Assembly (NCBI RefSeq): GCF_037975245.1
Contig: NC_092577.1
Span: 8,091,001-8,155,000, forward strand
Source of the DNA: Apostichopus japonicus
Taxonomy: Eukaryota; Echinodermata; Holothuroidea; Aspidochirotida; Stichopodidae
DNA: 64,000 bases
Direction of reading: 5' to 3'
Shown: piece by piece, positions 23,286 to 34,870 of the stretch
How the letters are laid out: the number at the start of each line of letters is the position of its first letter
Numbering within the stretch: position 1 is the stretch's first letter
Program-made: the position numbers and the translations under genes
Notes under the pieces: generated by a model
The model's database searches: none
The model's input: only the letters and a program-made list of their open reading frames with translations
Told to the model about the DNA's origin: nothing

Positions 23286-25334
23286 CTTCACGTATACATT
23301 TTGCATTCGACTTTGAAACTGAATTTACATATACCCGCTTTTTCTGAAAGAGTAGGTTCACTTTGCACAACAGAGACATGTTACGGCGATCAGAATGGTT
23401 AGCACTATACTCCTGATTTAAGTACCCACTTTGAAAACTGTTTTTTCTCGCCTCTATCATGACTCGAGTAAGTGGAGTGTATTTGCAACTTTTAATGTCT
23501 GGAAAGTGTCATTTCCAGTATCTTAGAGGCATATGACAAACATGTTCATTGCTTGTATCATTTTAGTGCTCCACTCAAATAATAGACATAGCCCAGTTGT
23601 CCCTAAAAAATGCCGTGAAAAACAACCCTCCCCTCCCTCCTCCCACCCTCTTCCCACACACACCTACTTTTGTGTAGTACTGTAGTACCGTTATAGTATG
23701 TGCATGCAGTTATCAATTTAATGTTTATGTTGCAAAGTGGGTAGTAGCCTATTTTCCTATCATTGAAATGTCAGTGATAACCTACGACATCATAACCGTC
23801 ATCCCATGTTATGCTGGCATGTATATCTATCGTTAGGGATTCAGTTTTAAGTAAAATGAGGAGTTAACAATTTTTAAATTAGGCTTTAGTTATATCGCAT
23901 CCGAAAGTACAGCTGTAGCCGGTCTAGGGGCCTATAGGCTAACTATATCCAGGGTCCAGTGAATAATTATACAGCAGCTGAACAGACGACACTAGTAAAG
24001 CAATTAGAGTCCTATGTAATTGCTTCTGCTATCGCTTCCTAAGAATTACCTGTGAAACTACAGTCTACTGCCACATTGTTGGCACTCAAATGTGGCACTT
24101 TATCACTTTTGTTATATCAAAGACGTAGTGTTTGTATGGCGCGCCGGTACTTTCTTGTCGTACAAACAAAGCGCCACTAGTTGGATGGGTGGTTTCAGGA
24201 CATGTCGCATGACGTCATTCTCACTACTTCAATTTCTGTGATCTTCGCCTAGTTAGCAAACTTTACAAACATACAGTGATTTACACCGAAGGCCTAATGC
24301 ACGATTACTCTAACGAATACAATGTATGTCTAGTCTCTCATTGCACTGTAACATTCTCCTGTCTATAAAACACTGATTGGTCGAATTCCTGACCCTGGTT
24401 CATCATCCAAAACACGTAATATGCCCCTTGCACATACGGAGCCGCTAGCTGTGGAAACTAACTATGACTTTGTAGTATATAATGCCATGACATTACGGAA
24501 TAGATGTTCGTGCCCGAGATCACCAAAATAACATAGAGTCGTTGTGGATAAATACGATTAACATTTGTTGCTTGCAAGTTTTTTACAAGAGGTTTTTAAC
24601 TCAAATGCGTTCAAATGTTACCTCTCATGTTAAATTTGAGAATAATGAAACCAAAGTAGATAATTTTACGTATGGTTTTGAAGAAGTATGCTCTTTAAGG
24701 AGATCTATTTCTTTACGTGTGCAGAATTAACTGCTCGCCGCCACAATTCTTTGCAAATATGGGTCTGGATTTTTCCTGCGTAGCCAACCTGTGAATTTGA
24801 GATTGCTATGAAGAGTGTATGTTGAGCAGGCATTCACAAGTCATTCATGTAGATGATTGAGCGGGCGAGTAATCCCAATATCGTAGGGCGCATGCGCACT
24901 ACAATAAACATGACTTTACCCTTTGTATTTCCACCAGGGGTCCTCTGATGATCAACTTAACACTACTTCTGTGGCCAAATACATAATTCATTGTTTCGCG
25001 GCCTGTTTTAAAATGATGCAGTTTAATATGTTTTTTATTTATTTATGTGTAAATTAAAGAAATAAATATTTGTTTGTCATGTTTGAACTGGTTGTAAATC
25101 AAAGCAAACGTCGACTTTAGGCACTTGCAATGTTATATGGAAATATTATTGAACATTAAAACGCACTGCTAACAGTCGAGGTTGAATGTATATTTCACTT
25201 TCATAGAAATGAATACAAATAAACAAGTGAATTCCATGAAATAAAGTGACCTTACAATGTACCTTAATACTTTAGACTGTTAGTTCCCCAGATACACCTC
25301 GAAACTCTTTGGAAAGCAACACTTTTATGGCTAA
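23286..25334. other. No gene seen
   Basis: Ordinary AT-rich sequence with short frames only. No splice-bounded coding segment or RNA gene could be supported. Confidence 0.5.
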
Positions 25335-25523
25335 TATGTCTACCCAAGATTACAATAGGGATATGTCTACCCTAGATTACTATAAGGGATATGTTTACCT
25401 TAGATTGTAATAAGGGATATGTCTACTCTGGATTACAATAAAGGATATGTCTACCCAAGATTACAAAAAGTGATATATATATACCCTAGATTACTATAAA
25501 GGATATGTTTATCCTAGATTTCA
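25335..25523 (+). repeat. Minisatellite, 27-28-bp unit, about 7 copies
   Basis: Repeated motif ATGTCTACCC followed by AGATTACAATA and GGGAT, with substitutions and 1-bp length changes between copies. There is no coding potential. The array is isolated, with no gene next to it. Confidence 0.85.
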
Positions 25524-27037
25524 AATTCTGCCTAGAGTTACCCTTTAATACAATATTTTACTGATAAGTGAGCATTAACCTGTTTTACCGCCATGCAGTA
25601 CGTTGATAGGAACATCCTACGTCAATAAATCACTAATTTCGAAATGTATGAAACTATTGTTACGTTGGGGTGCTCCGGCTCAATTTGTTCAGGGCTCCGT
25701 TATTAAATAAGTGTAATTAACTGCAGATAAAGAGAAACTCCAGACATACATATAATTGTAGAAAATAAGCTTGATTTATTCTGTGTTGATATTGTTGCTG
25801 GAGTGCAAATCCAGAATAGTGTATCTGACCTACACTCTCTGAAGTCTGCAATGCTAGTCTACAGTATTTAATTCATTACAACTTACTGTGAAGGGGCAAT
25901 AACCTCTCTCTCTGTACTAGCGATATCATTAAAACATTTATAAAAATATATATGCTCAAGGGGGGGGGGGCCTCCCCCCATCCTCTGTAACCGGTTGTCA
26001 TCCGTGGTTAAGCATGAATATTCGATAGAATTAAGACAAAGGGGGTTTCTACGAATATGATGTGGGTTAGGGGTGGATAAACTCGGCAGCAGGAAGTAAG
26101 TAGTTACTATTAAGACAAAGAGGCATGGAAGCACGTGCTTAAAGTAATATGATGGGGATATAACTACATAGTTACTACATTACATCACTTTTGGAATTTT
26201 GCTAAAGAATTGAACTGAAGTGACATGCCTCTTTGTCTTAAGAGTAACTACATACTACATCACACTATATACCCTATCAACCTTTCTGCAGCGTCAATTT
26301 CAAGATACCCATAAGAAAACTCGAATATGTCGTGGAATCAATCTACACTGTTACCTTGTTCTTTGTGCATGATTGAGTGTTGCATAGCATTTCAGTTTGA
26401 ATCATTTTTTCACCTCTATGACAGGTTTCACATAACTACCGGGGAATGGTACAGTATTGAATATTATGTTCCTTTCCACGTTTTTGTAGCAGGCCGTGAT
26501 GAGAAGTGAATGAAGCAAATTATTGTACGGGCTTGTGTAGATTCGATCAGAAATCTCTCAGTTGTGGCGTTTATTGCATTAACTCTTTGGAGTTTACAGT
26601 TTGGTTTTCTTTACGTAGTTTAGAGATCTGAATCGTGTATTTACGAACGGATGGAACGCTGTCTGTCTAGATTATCTGAGACATGTATGTCAGTAGACTT
26701 AATTCTTGAACTATCTTTGCTTATACTTCCTATAGGTTTGAATGATATCTCGTAACGATACAGTCATCAATGAAACAAGACTTATTTGATATAAACCAAT
26801 ACATTGGTAATTTGTGACTTTCTCTTGGTGGGCTTTGTAGTTTAATGTAATGACACTTATTTAGATTTGTTTTTAGCTGAATTTATTGTAAACATTCATG
26901 AAGTAGATTTATTTTCTAATTATGTTTTTGATATTGATATTTGGTATATGTAGTTAATCAATCAACATCATGTTCTTTTGGTATAGTTGACAGAAACTAG
27001 CGTAACAAAACTGTTTTCATATGATGAACATACTTAC
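25524..27037. other. No gene seen; 3' side of the NLR exon
   Basis: By position this is the intron following the NACHT exon on the minus strand. I looked for leucine-rich-repeat coding segments and found none that I can support. A run of G occurs near 25961. Confidence 0.4.
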
Positions 27038-28557
27038 ATCAAATCTAGATGCAATCTCCAAGAGCTGGATTGTGGATCTCCGAAGAAGCTTGCTGTGGTT
27101 GTTCCAGATATGAACTTGCTTTGAACATAGATCCCTGACGGTGTCCTTGATTCCGTCCACCTCACCAGTTTGCTCCAGGATGCAGAGGATGGCAAACTTA
27201 TCACCGTCTTTCCTGCTCTTCAAGTATTCTATTATTCTCTTCCCAACTACTGGGCTAATCCCACAGGTGAATCTATAGAGGTACTGAAGATTAAATGGAT
27301 CCACTTTATCAAGAACAGTCTTCAGCTCAGATGCATTTCTTGTAGCAGCTACAACTTCTACCAGTTTAAAACACGCAAACCATTCACAGAAGAGTTGATG
27401 GTAGAACCTTAAGTCAGTCTTTGTCTGTATGTCTGTAGTAGAAGTCTGTTCGTTTGTATCAGCAGAAACTTCTTCTTCTACCAAGATACCCACTGCAATA
27501 TAATGTTGACAAAACCCTTGACCTAGTCGTGTACAGAGTCCATCCTTACGCCATGATAACTGTTTGTTTTCACCGCAGAGACCTTCATATGCTACTTTAC
27601 TCAGTTCGTCGTGTTCACTTTCATGTTCGCTCATGTGTTCCTTTGCGTGTTTGTCCAGTGATTTGTTTCTCATGTGACTATGGAAACATTTAATCATGTA
27701 GCGAAAGAAACCGGTAACTGACTTAAATTTTTGAAAATGTGCCTTTTCGTGGGTCATGTGAGAAAACATTGCAAATAAGAGAGGTACTTGACATAGGTCA
27801 TCCAAAATCGGGTTTGCTTTCAAATCGCGCCTAATTTTAGCAACACTTTCTTCGTCTTTCCCAGTAACAGCCTTGCGAATGTACTGGTCACGTGCCTTTT
27901 CGTCAAAGCCAACTAACCTGACATATTTTGTGTTTGACTTGTCATGGTTTTTCGGAAGATATCTGGTGGTCAGCGTGACGTCAATATTCCCAAAGAAATC
28001 CCTCGTAATGATACGTCCTACGTCACTTCCGGTAGCTCCGTCCCTATCAGGAAACTCATCATACCCGTCCAGGAGTACCTTTACAGAAGAACAGCTTTCA
28101 ATGATATTTTTAATATCAGAAGATTTGATACGAGGATCGTTCGGTGCTAAGAACAGTTTAATTGCTTGATAGATAGATATCTTGCTGTTCAGCTGCCTCA
28201 ACCGGAGAAGAATTAGAATCTCTACGTCTTTAAAAGGTGAATCCTTTACACCATTGCACCAATCATAGGCGAGCTGTAGGGTCACTGTTGACTTACCATA
28301 CCCGGCTTCTGCTTCTATGATGCGCCGTTTGGCTTTCATACGAGGGTCTGTGAAGATATCGTTGTACGAGTTTACACGTACCCATGTTCCTTCTTTCTCC
28401 TTCGTCGGTCCTTCAACAATGTAGATCTCTGTACCGCCCTCAACAAATACCTTGTCAACACAATATAGTCTGTCCTTGATGTACGGTATGGGCTGGATTG
28501 CGTCGTATTGTAGTTTATACCTGCTCTTTAGAGAACTGATGAGTATGGCCTTTTTGT
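27038..28557 (-). CDS. NLR-type immune receptor, NACHT exon
   Basis: Encodes the nucleotide-binding core of a NOD-like receptor, a cytosolic STAND ATPase that oligomerises on sensing infection or stress. The exon starts after a CATTTTTCAG acceptor in phase 1 and ends in phase 0 before a perfect GTAAGT donor, about 507 codons without a stop. About 72 residues of NACHT-linker type (including YIKDRLYCVDKVFVEGG) precede Met 28339. Counting from that Met: Walker A AEAGYGKST at 10-18 (the usual first Gly is Ala), Walker B VLLDGYDE at 88-95, sensor-1 LTTR at 123-126, and the winged-helix segment LCQVPLLFAMFSHM at 182-195. A helical region follows. The N-terminal effector exon (higher coordinates) and C-terminal repeats were not found. 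The product is an open and probably functional exon, not a pseudogene on present evidence. Confidence 0.93.
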
Positions 28558-29599
28558 CTGAAAAATGGCAAAACTTGGTTTTTAAACATTAGTTTTTGGT
28601 CAATAAAACTGGGGCGTGTCAGTGCTTATATATATGGAAACAATTACGGCGGGTAATATGTTTGAAGTTGCTGTGAACTACAACATTATACCAGTAAAAT
28701 CGGAGGAATATGCAATTTTAATTCGCCTTATATGCGTTCATATCTACATATAACAATTCCAATCGGTTAGGTCAAATTAATAAAGTTGAAACAAAACAAT
28801 GAAATCAATTAAAAAAATCACGTTGAACTCTCGATCATACACTTTAAGAGTAATTACAATGCTGAGGCTTAAATCCTTATCAATGTTTGTTTTAAACATC
28901 AACTTTATTATTATTAAGTTACTAATACATAACTATGTAATTTACAACAAACCTCGCACTGTAAGGCGCTCCATCGATTATGACGTCACAACAACTTTCG
29001 TGACTGGTTTGCGCGATAAACTTTGTTCTTCAGTTTTCTTTTCCGTGGAGTGATATTATCCATAATTATCTTTCAAAGCGATGATCTGTTGAATATATAT
29101 TAGCAGAATGCACGGTTAAAACTAACTGAACCAAATGATCATAAATCAATATATAATTCTATAAGTCCACAGAATCAGTCACTTTACCAACATGACTCTG
29201 GCTCGACAAAGATTACACCAAAGTGAATCTCTCCCTATATCTAATTTACTGTTTATCGTTCACACAAAACATCGACCTTTGAAGTAATATAATATGAACC
29301 CGCCCGGAAAAAAAAAAAACTATGTGTTGTTATCAATATTTATGATATCCTTTAAGATTGTCACCTACATGTCGTCAGTTTAGATGGCGCGCTTAACAAT
29401 TATTGCGAGGCCCTCATTAAATCGTAGACACAACGGTAATTCATTTGCATGTTAAAGAATCTGTTTGAGATGATTTTTATTATTTTATCGATGCTAATCG
29501 ATACTGACTTCAGATAAACTTGTACGTCATATGTTTGACTATAGGGTACTCCGTACATATACATGTACTGTACACACTGTACATGTATGTACTGGTTGA
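28558..29599. other. No gene seen; 5' side of the NLR exon
   Basis: This would be the upstream intron of the NLR gene. No death-fold (DEATH, CARD, DED) coding segment was recognised on the minus strand. Composition is AT-rich. Confidence 0.4.
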
Positions 29600-31205
29600 A
29601 ATTCATTTAACTATATATATACATATACTATAAACACAAGTTGCCTATTCAGTATCATATATATCATGGCTATTTACTTTTCGTTTGCCGCTTTTCCATT
29701 TTGCCAACCCCGGTTGCGTCCCCTTAAATGTTTGCGTGTAGGAGAGGGGGGCCTTTCCCTGTCCTTAGCCCTTCTGGTTACGCTGAAACTCGTATCGAGT
29801 TTTAAGCAAGAAAACACATTTAGAGAGAGAAAATTAATTTTCCCGAATGTATTCTAAGCCATTGGGGGTCTGATTGGGACTTTCACTGTTCAGATATATA
29901 ATGTTCCTGATAGTCATTTTATAGCAACAAAAAAAAAAACATTTCAAAGAGGAACTCCGTTTTACTGAAATGTATTTGAAAGCCCCAGTAGGGTGTAGGG
30001 AACGAAGCCCCGGAAGCTGTAGCAATTTGAGATTTTTCTTAAATTCTTACTATTTTATTCTCCCTCCGCATTATTGCAAACGTCCAATATGCAAATGGGT
30101 TATATGGTGTATGGAGTGACTGGGAATTCGGTCAAGTACACAATCGTGGTATCCAGGCGCTGAGAATGGGCTGCTTAAATAGATAGGATGTGTCATATAT
30201 GAGACATGTTTGAGGGAAGTAGTTGAATCCAAGTGTAAAAGGTGTACATGGATGACCATCAAATCTACTTTTCTTGCCAATGATGTCCAATTGTTATGGT
30301 AATTAAACCCCATAATTGAAAAGTTTAAGGTAAAGCTTTGGAATGTTCAGTCCTTTATATATTATTATGCACGTCAACACACATACTCTGTTTTATACAT
30401 TTTCGGTGAATTGGATTATTGGTCTTAATTGAATGTTAATTTTTTAAGAACCTCAACCTACTCTACTTGCCTCTTATTCGCTAATCTTCCATGGATTTAC
30501 ATCACTTAGCATATCTCTTTAATATATTGATCGTACTGAAGATTCATCACACAATAACAACAACCAGTATTGTGAATCAAATAAAATGAAAAATAAAACA
30601 AATCTTGTTCTGTCATTTACTTCGTCTGCTCATCGATACAACCAGTGTAATGTTGAGATTGGTTCCTCTACTAAGAAATGTTTTTTTTTAAAGAAAAGTA
30701 CCCTTTTCAAATTGTGTAATTTAAAAATGCCCCTGTAGTTAAAAAAAAAAATATATATATATACATATATTGAAAAGTATTCTTTTGTTCTAAGACCATA
30801 TTTACTGCAAGTTGTGGTGCGATATCCACAGAGATTATTTTCTCTACAAGATGTTGGTGGTGTTTCCTTTAACTGAATGTCACATACCCCACTGACCCGA
30901 TGCCTGTCACCCACTCCTTCCGTATTGTTACCTTAGACAACATCTTAGCTATAAGTTGTTATATGTCCCGCTGCTTTCAATATCTGCCATCCGCCCCCCC
31001 CCCCCCCTTCTGACTCGAATCATCTTCCGAAGCCCCTTTATAAGGAGACAATGAACAGGAATAGGTAACTTGGTGCTCTTATAAACATTCCACAGTAGGC
31101 AGATTATGAGTTCGTTTTTTTTTATTAGAAAAGATGAAAACAGAAGTAATTCCTGTTATCATTTCATTTATCCACGTGTTCTCATTGGCTCATTAAGATT
31201 CTCTA
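29600..31205. repeat. Dispersed repeat block U, copy 1
   Basis: Aligns in patches with 37560-38650 and 38930-40720. Shared landmarks are ACTATAAACACAAG then GCCTATC near the start, TTTGCCAACCCCGG, ACACAATAACAACAA in the middle, and TTATTAGAAAAGA then TCTCATTGGCTCATT at the end. The blocks are strongly diverged and non-coding. In copy 1 the block runs straight into paralogous block S1 (31206-34870). Confidence 0.65.
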
Positions 31206-31832
31206 GTATCACCACGCCCAAACAAAACCATGGAAAACCAGGGCCACATACCATGTTTACTGATCACTTTGAGCCTCGTTGCTGTGTATGTGCGAACTGA
31301 CTCTCTGGAATCTGGAATCAAATAATGATGATCTGTTCTCTCTTAATTTAAAGCTAGTTCGTGTATATATGCCACTGTAAGATTTATATTTACCCAAAAC
31401 AGTAGTTTTCATGCTCGTTACCGCACTCATTAACTAGGCGGAAGAACATTTTTACAACCAACAACAACAAGCTAAGATTTAAAGAGCACCGGAAGTATTA
31501 CCGAAAGAAGTTCTGCATAGAGGCTGACCTAGGAAAAATGTCGAGCGCCATCTTATTTAATATGTACAGCAGATGTAGAAACTTGAAACATTTCGGATTA
31601 GTCACAACGTACTTTCAACTTTACATTATTATGTTATGTCTCATATTATTTTAATCTACTTTTATTCGTCCAGAACTTGTGTTCATGGTTTGATAAACTA
31701 TTTGCCATGTCTATGAAACACAGTTCTGTGTAAATTCGTTTACGCTATAGTTTGATATAAACGTAGTTTACAAACTACAGGTTGTCAACTATCTTCAATT
31801 GAGTCGCTTGGTAAATAGTGTAGAGGGAAGTA

Positions 31833-33240
31833 TTATATTTTAAAAGAGAATGGATGTAATGAATACGGATATCACTGCCTCCCCAGAACCCAACTCTATT
31901 ACAAAAGAGCTACTCCCAAACCGATGAGCTGACCAAAATAACAATGGTTTACAGCTCCTAAGTAACGTCCGTAAAGGCAAACAAAGGGCTTCCGACTGAA
32001 CAACGTCCGTTAAAATGGACTTAATCTCAAGGGTTTTCTGTCGAAAGGCATATCCAGTTATGGACTTACTTATTCCTGTGATTCCTGCGTCACCAGTCAA
32101 TAAAGACTCATCCTTCTCCGAAGAAGAAGAAGAACACATACCATGTGGGCAAAGGTCTTCTATCAAAAGGATCGAAAACAGGATCAAGCTGCAAGTCATA
32201 TATGTGCTACCAAAAATTCATAAATCACCCCGGCTAACTCAAAATTTGCCGGTAGACCGATAATAAGCGGAAACGGATCACCGACCGCAAAAATGAAATT
32301 TGAAAATCTTCAAAGGTCCAAGGTTCGAAACCAATGGGTTATTAGACACTAAAGTCTACACCAAACCCACGAAAACCTTCCAATACCTCGACAGAAACTC
32401 TGCACACCCACTTGCCACTTTAAAGGCTTCTTTAAAGGGGAAATATTACGATACGCACGTCTCTGTAACAACGAGACTGATTTCTTACAGGAAAAAACGC
32501 GTTCACAGAGAAACTGTTACTCCGTTACTATAAGAAAGAGGAAATTGCCTCAGTCACGAAAGGCATAAAATTTGAAAACTGTAGGCATTACCTCACTACC
32601 AAACCTAAACAAAAGGAACCACCACTGGTGTTCAAGCTTACCGATACACCCCATATCAAAAACACGCATTTGAAAAAAGCACTTTGGAAACAATGGCACT
32701 TAATTTCGCAACACGCGGAATTATCCAAACAGTTTCCAAAACAACCGATTCTTGCCTACGAAAGGGCCCAAAATCTCAAAGATTTACTTGTTAACTCAAG
32801 GTTTCGTACTAACGAAGAATCAGCTGACTCTCAAGGTTCACACGAAGCTTTTTTAGATGCTCTTATAGCTGCACTATGAGTCCATAAAAACTCGTGCACA
32901 GAAAATTGATGCATTTTGAGAACGAGACGCTCATGCCGAATATAAAATATTCAAAGGCTTACTACTGATGAAGCTCCTCCTATAAAGTTTGAGAGCAGAA
33001 ACCGGTGTAGTTGGTCAAAAGAACCTACGCTAGTCTTTCCTAAAAGTACACTCAATTCACCTAATAGGTGCAATTTTGTTTCACCACGAGGAGCATGCTA
33101 TAAGCTCATGTTCCTCGGGCCCTCCCTTAAAAATACTTCAGGTTATTGACGACTACGTTGCGTTAGATAGTGTAAAACCGCCTACACCACCATTTCATTA
33201 TATTTTAAAGAGAATGGATGTCATGAATAAGGAAATCGAT
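31833..33240 (+). mobile_element. Penelope-like retroelement remnant with flanking direct repeats
   Basis: About 1.3 kb present in block S1 but absent at the matching point in S2 (near 42004-42045). Both edges carry a direct repeat of about 40 bp (31833-31873 and 33197-33240) that begins ATTATATTTTAAA and contains GAGAATGGATGT. The repeat could be a long target-site duplication or a partial terminal repeat of the kind Penelope elements leave. The insert codes for a broken reverse transcriptase. Confidence 0.7.
31995..32879 (+). pseudogene. Penelope-like reverse transcriptase, frameshifted remnant
   Basis: Conserved pieces of a Penelope-type reverse transcriptase occur in order but in different frames. 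They are YVLPKIHKS (about 32200-32226), GRPIISGNGSPT (32251-32286), then KVYTKPTKTFQYLDRNSAHP (about 32350-32410), then a thumb-like region with PILAYERAQNLKDLLVNSRF (about 32740-32810), ending at a stop at 32879. At least two frameshifts and in-frame stops separate them. The catalytic palm motif with paired aspartates is missing or too decayed to see, and no GIY-YIG endonuclease domain was recognised downstream. It is therefore a dead copy. Confidence 0.82.
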
Positions 33241-34870
33241 ATTAGCGCAATATATTTGTAGTTAACACACACACATTATATATGTTTTGGCCATGTGAAG
33301 TAAGTTATTTCTAGTACTGCAAAAACGTTGCTGCTACGCAGAAAGATATGGTGCGCATAAGCGTTATAAGAAACTCTGGTAATAATGTATGAGTGACGTT
33401 GCTCGTGTCAATATGTTACAATAATCACTGTATGAAATACATAGGGTAGTAATATGATATCAGTAATGATGAGTCACAATGGCTCATGATGTACACTTTA
33501 CAATGGGACTATACAACTGAATATTTACATGTTATTGAAAATAAAATTACATTCGATCAAGCTAGACACCCTAGATTTGTGAAGCAGATTAGTCCAGTTC
33601 CGGCCTCCAAAACTATTTGCTCTTTTATTCTAAACAGGATTTTAATGAACGGAAGCATGTTAATAGTTTAAAGTCAATAAATGTTTTCAAAAGTACCCAA
33701 AGCCTGTCAAGAAGTTATAATGGACTGAATATACAATATCATGTGTCAAATAGGGGATTGATGTTAAGGTAACAGAGTAATGCAAAATGAACATGGGTGA
33801 CCATTATTCGACATCTTTAGCATGTTTAGAGCCAATCTGGTTGCTTTTATGGTAATTTCAAGTGAAATGTATGACGGATAGCTTTGAAGCATTGACATTT
33901 GTCTTGCATCGTCTGCTGTCAATCGGCCCGGGCTTATTCAGGATTTGGAAAAGGCTCCCTAGAAATGTAACATTTAAGACGCGAAATGTGGTATTCTGAG
34001 GCATAGTTATTTAAATATATATAAATGAGGTTTATAATATGGTACACACGCGAGATTGTGCAAATAACTATCTGTTACCACGGCCTCCCACCCCTCCTAG
34101 ATTCGAGCCTTGTATCAGGTACCAATTTACGTTTTTTTTTTCCAAAAGTAAACGTACCGAGGGTGACTTATTTGATCAATATATCAGGTAAATATTATTA
34201 TCAACGATCACATCAAATCTGCTTGTTGCTGATTGGTTAATCTTTTTAGCTCAGTTATTTATAACCTACTCACCATATCTTCTCCTCTCATGTTAAGCAA
34301 TAAAGATATTTTTACACAATGTCAACAACAAGTTTTGTGAACTTTTTGCTGTCATTTACTCACCAGGGCATTGAATCAGCTTTAAATTTCCAGGTTTAGA
34401 TTGGACTAGACAGACCACTTTAAATTAAATACACTTAGTGTCATTCGTTTTTTATTGTAGAATATCGCAAATATCCCATACGAGACTTATTAAGCAATAA
34501 ATATATATTAACACAATGTCAACAACAAGTGTTATGAATATTGTGCTGTCATTTACTCACAAGGGTATTAAATCAAATGTCATTCTTCTTATACGACCCT
34601 CCTAAGGAGGGTGGTTTTATTGACAAATTTAAAACGTAATATTAATATCCATTCAATATTAACATAATCTTTATAAGCCCCATGCAAAGTATGTCAAATT
34701 TAGGGCGCTTTGTAAAAATAGTTCATGGTTCATGATAGTCTTTGTCGGATCGTGGAATTTTATTAGAAGAGAGAAAACAAACTAATTACTTCTAGTAAAA
34801 TACTAAATCATTATAAGGGCTACAATCACTGTAAATCGACTAAACACAGTAAAGTATATAACTCAAGCCA

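Larger units (their letters stand above)
31206..34870. repeat. Paralogous block S, copy 1
   Basis: Colinear with 41393-45587 at roughly 80% identity by eye over several kilobases. Both begin around CATGTTTACTGATCACTTTG-like sequence and both end in ATATAACTC followed by AAGC or TAGC. Copy 1 alone contains the Penelope-like remnant (31874-33196). Copy 2 alone contains a hAT-like insertion (42585-44682). It is either an old segmental duplication or a very long non-coding repeat. Confidence 0.8.

Noticed and set aside
34590-34616. Hairpin ACCCTCC-TAA-GGAGGGT, also near 45310
   Set aside because: It looks like a bacterial terminator stem, but the context is eukaryotic and non-coding. It is explained by the duplicated block, and nothing supports a function.
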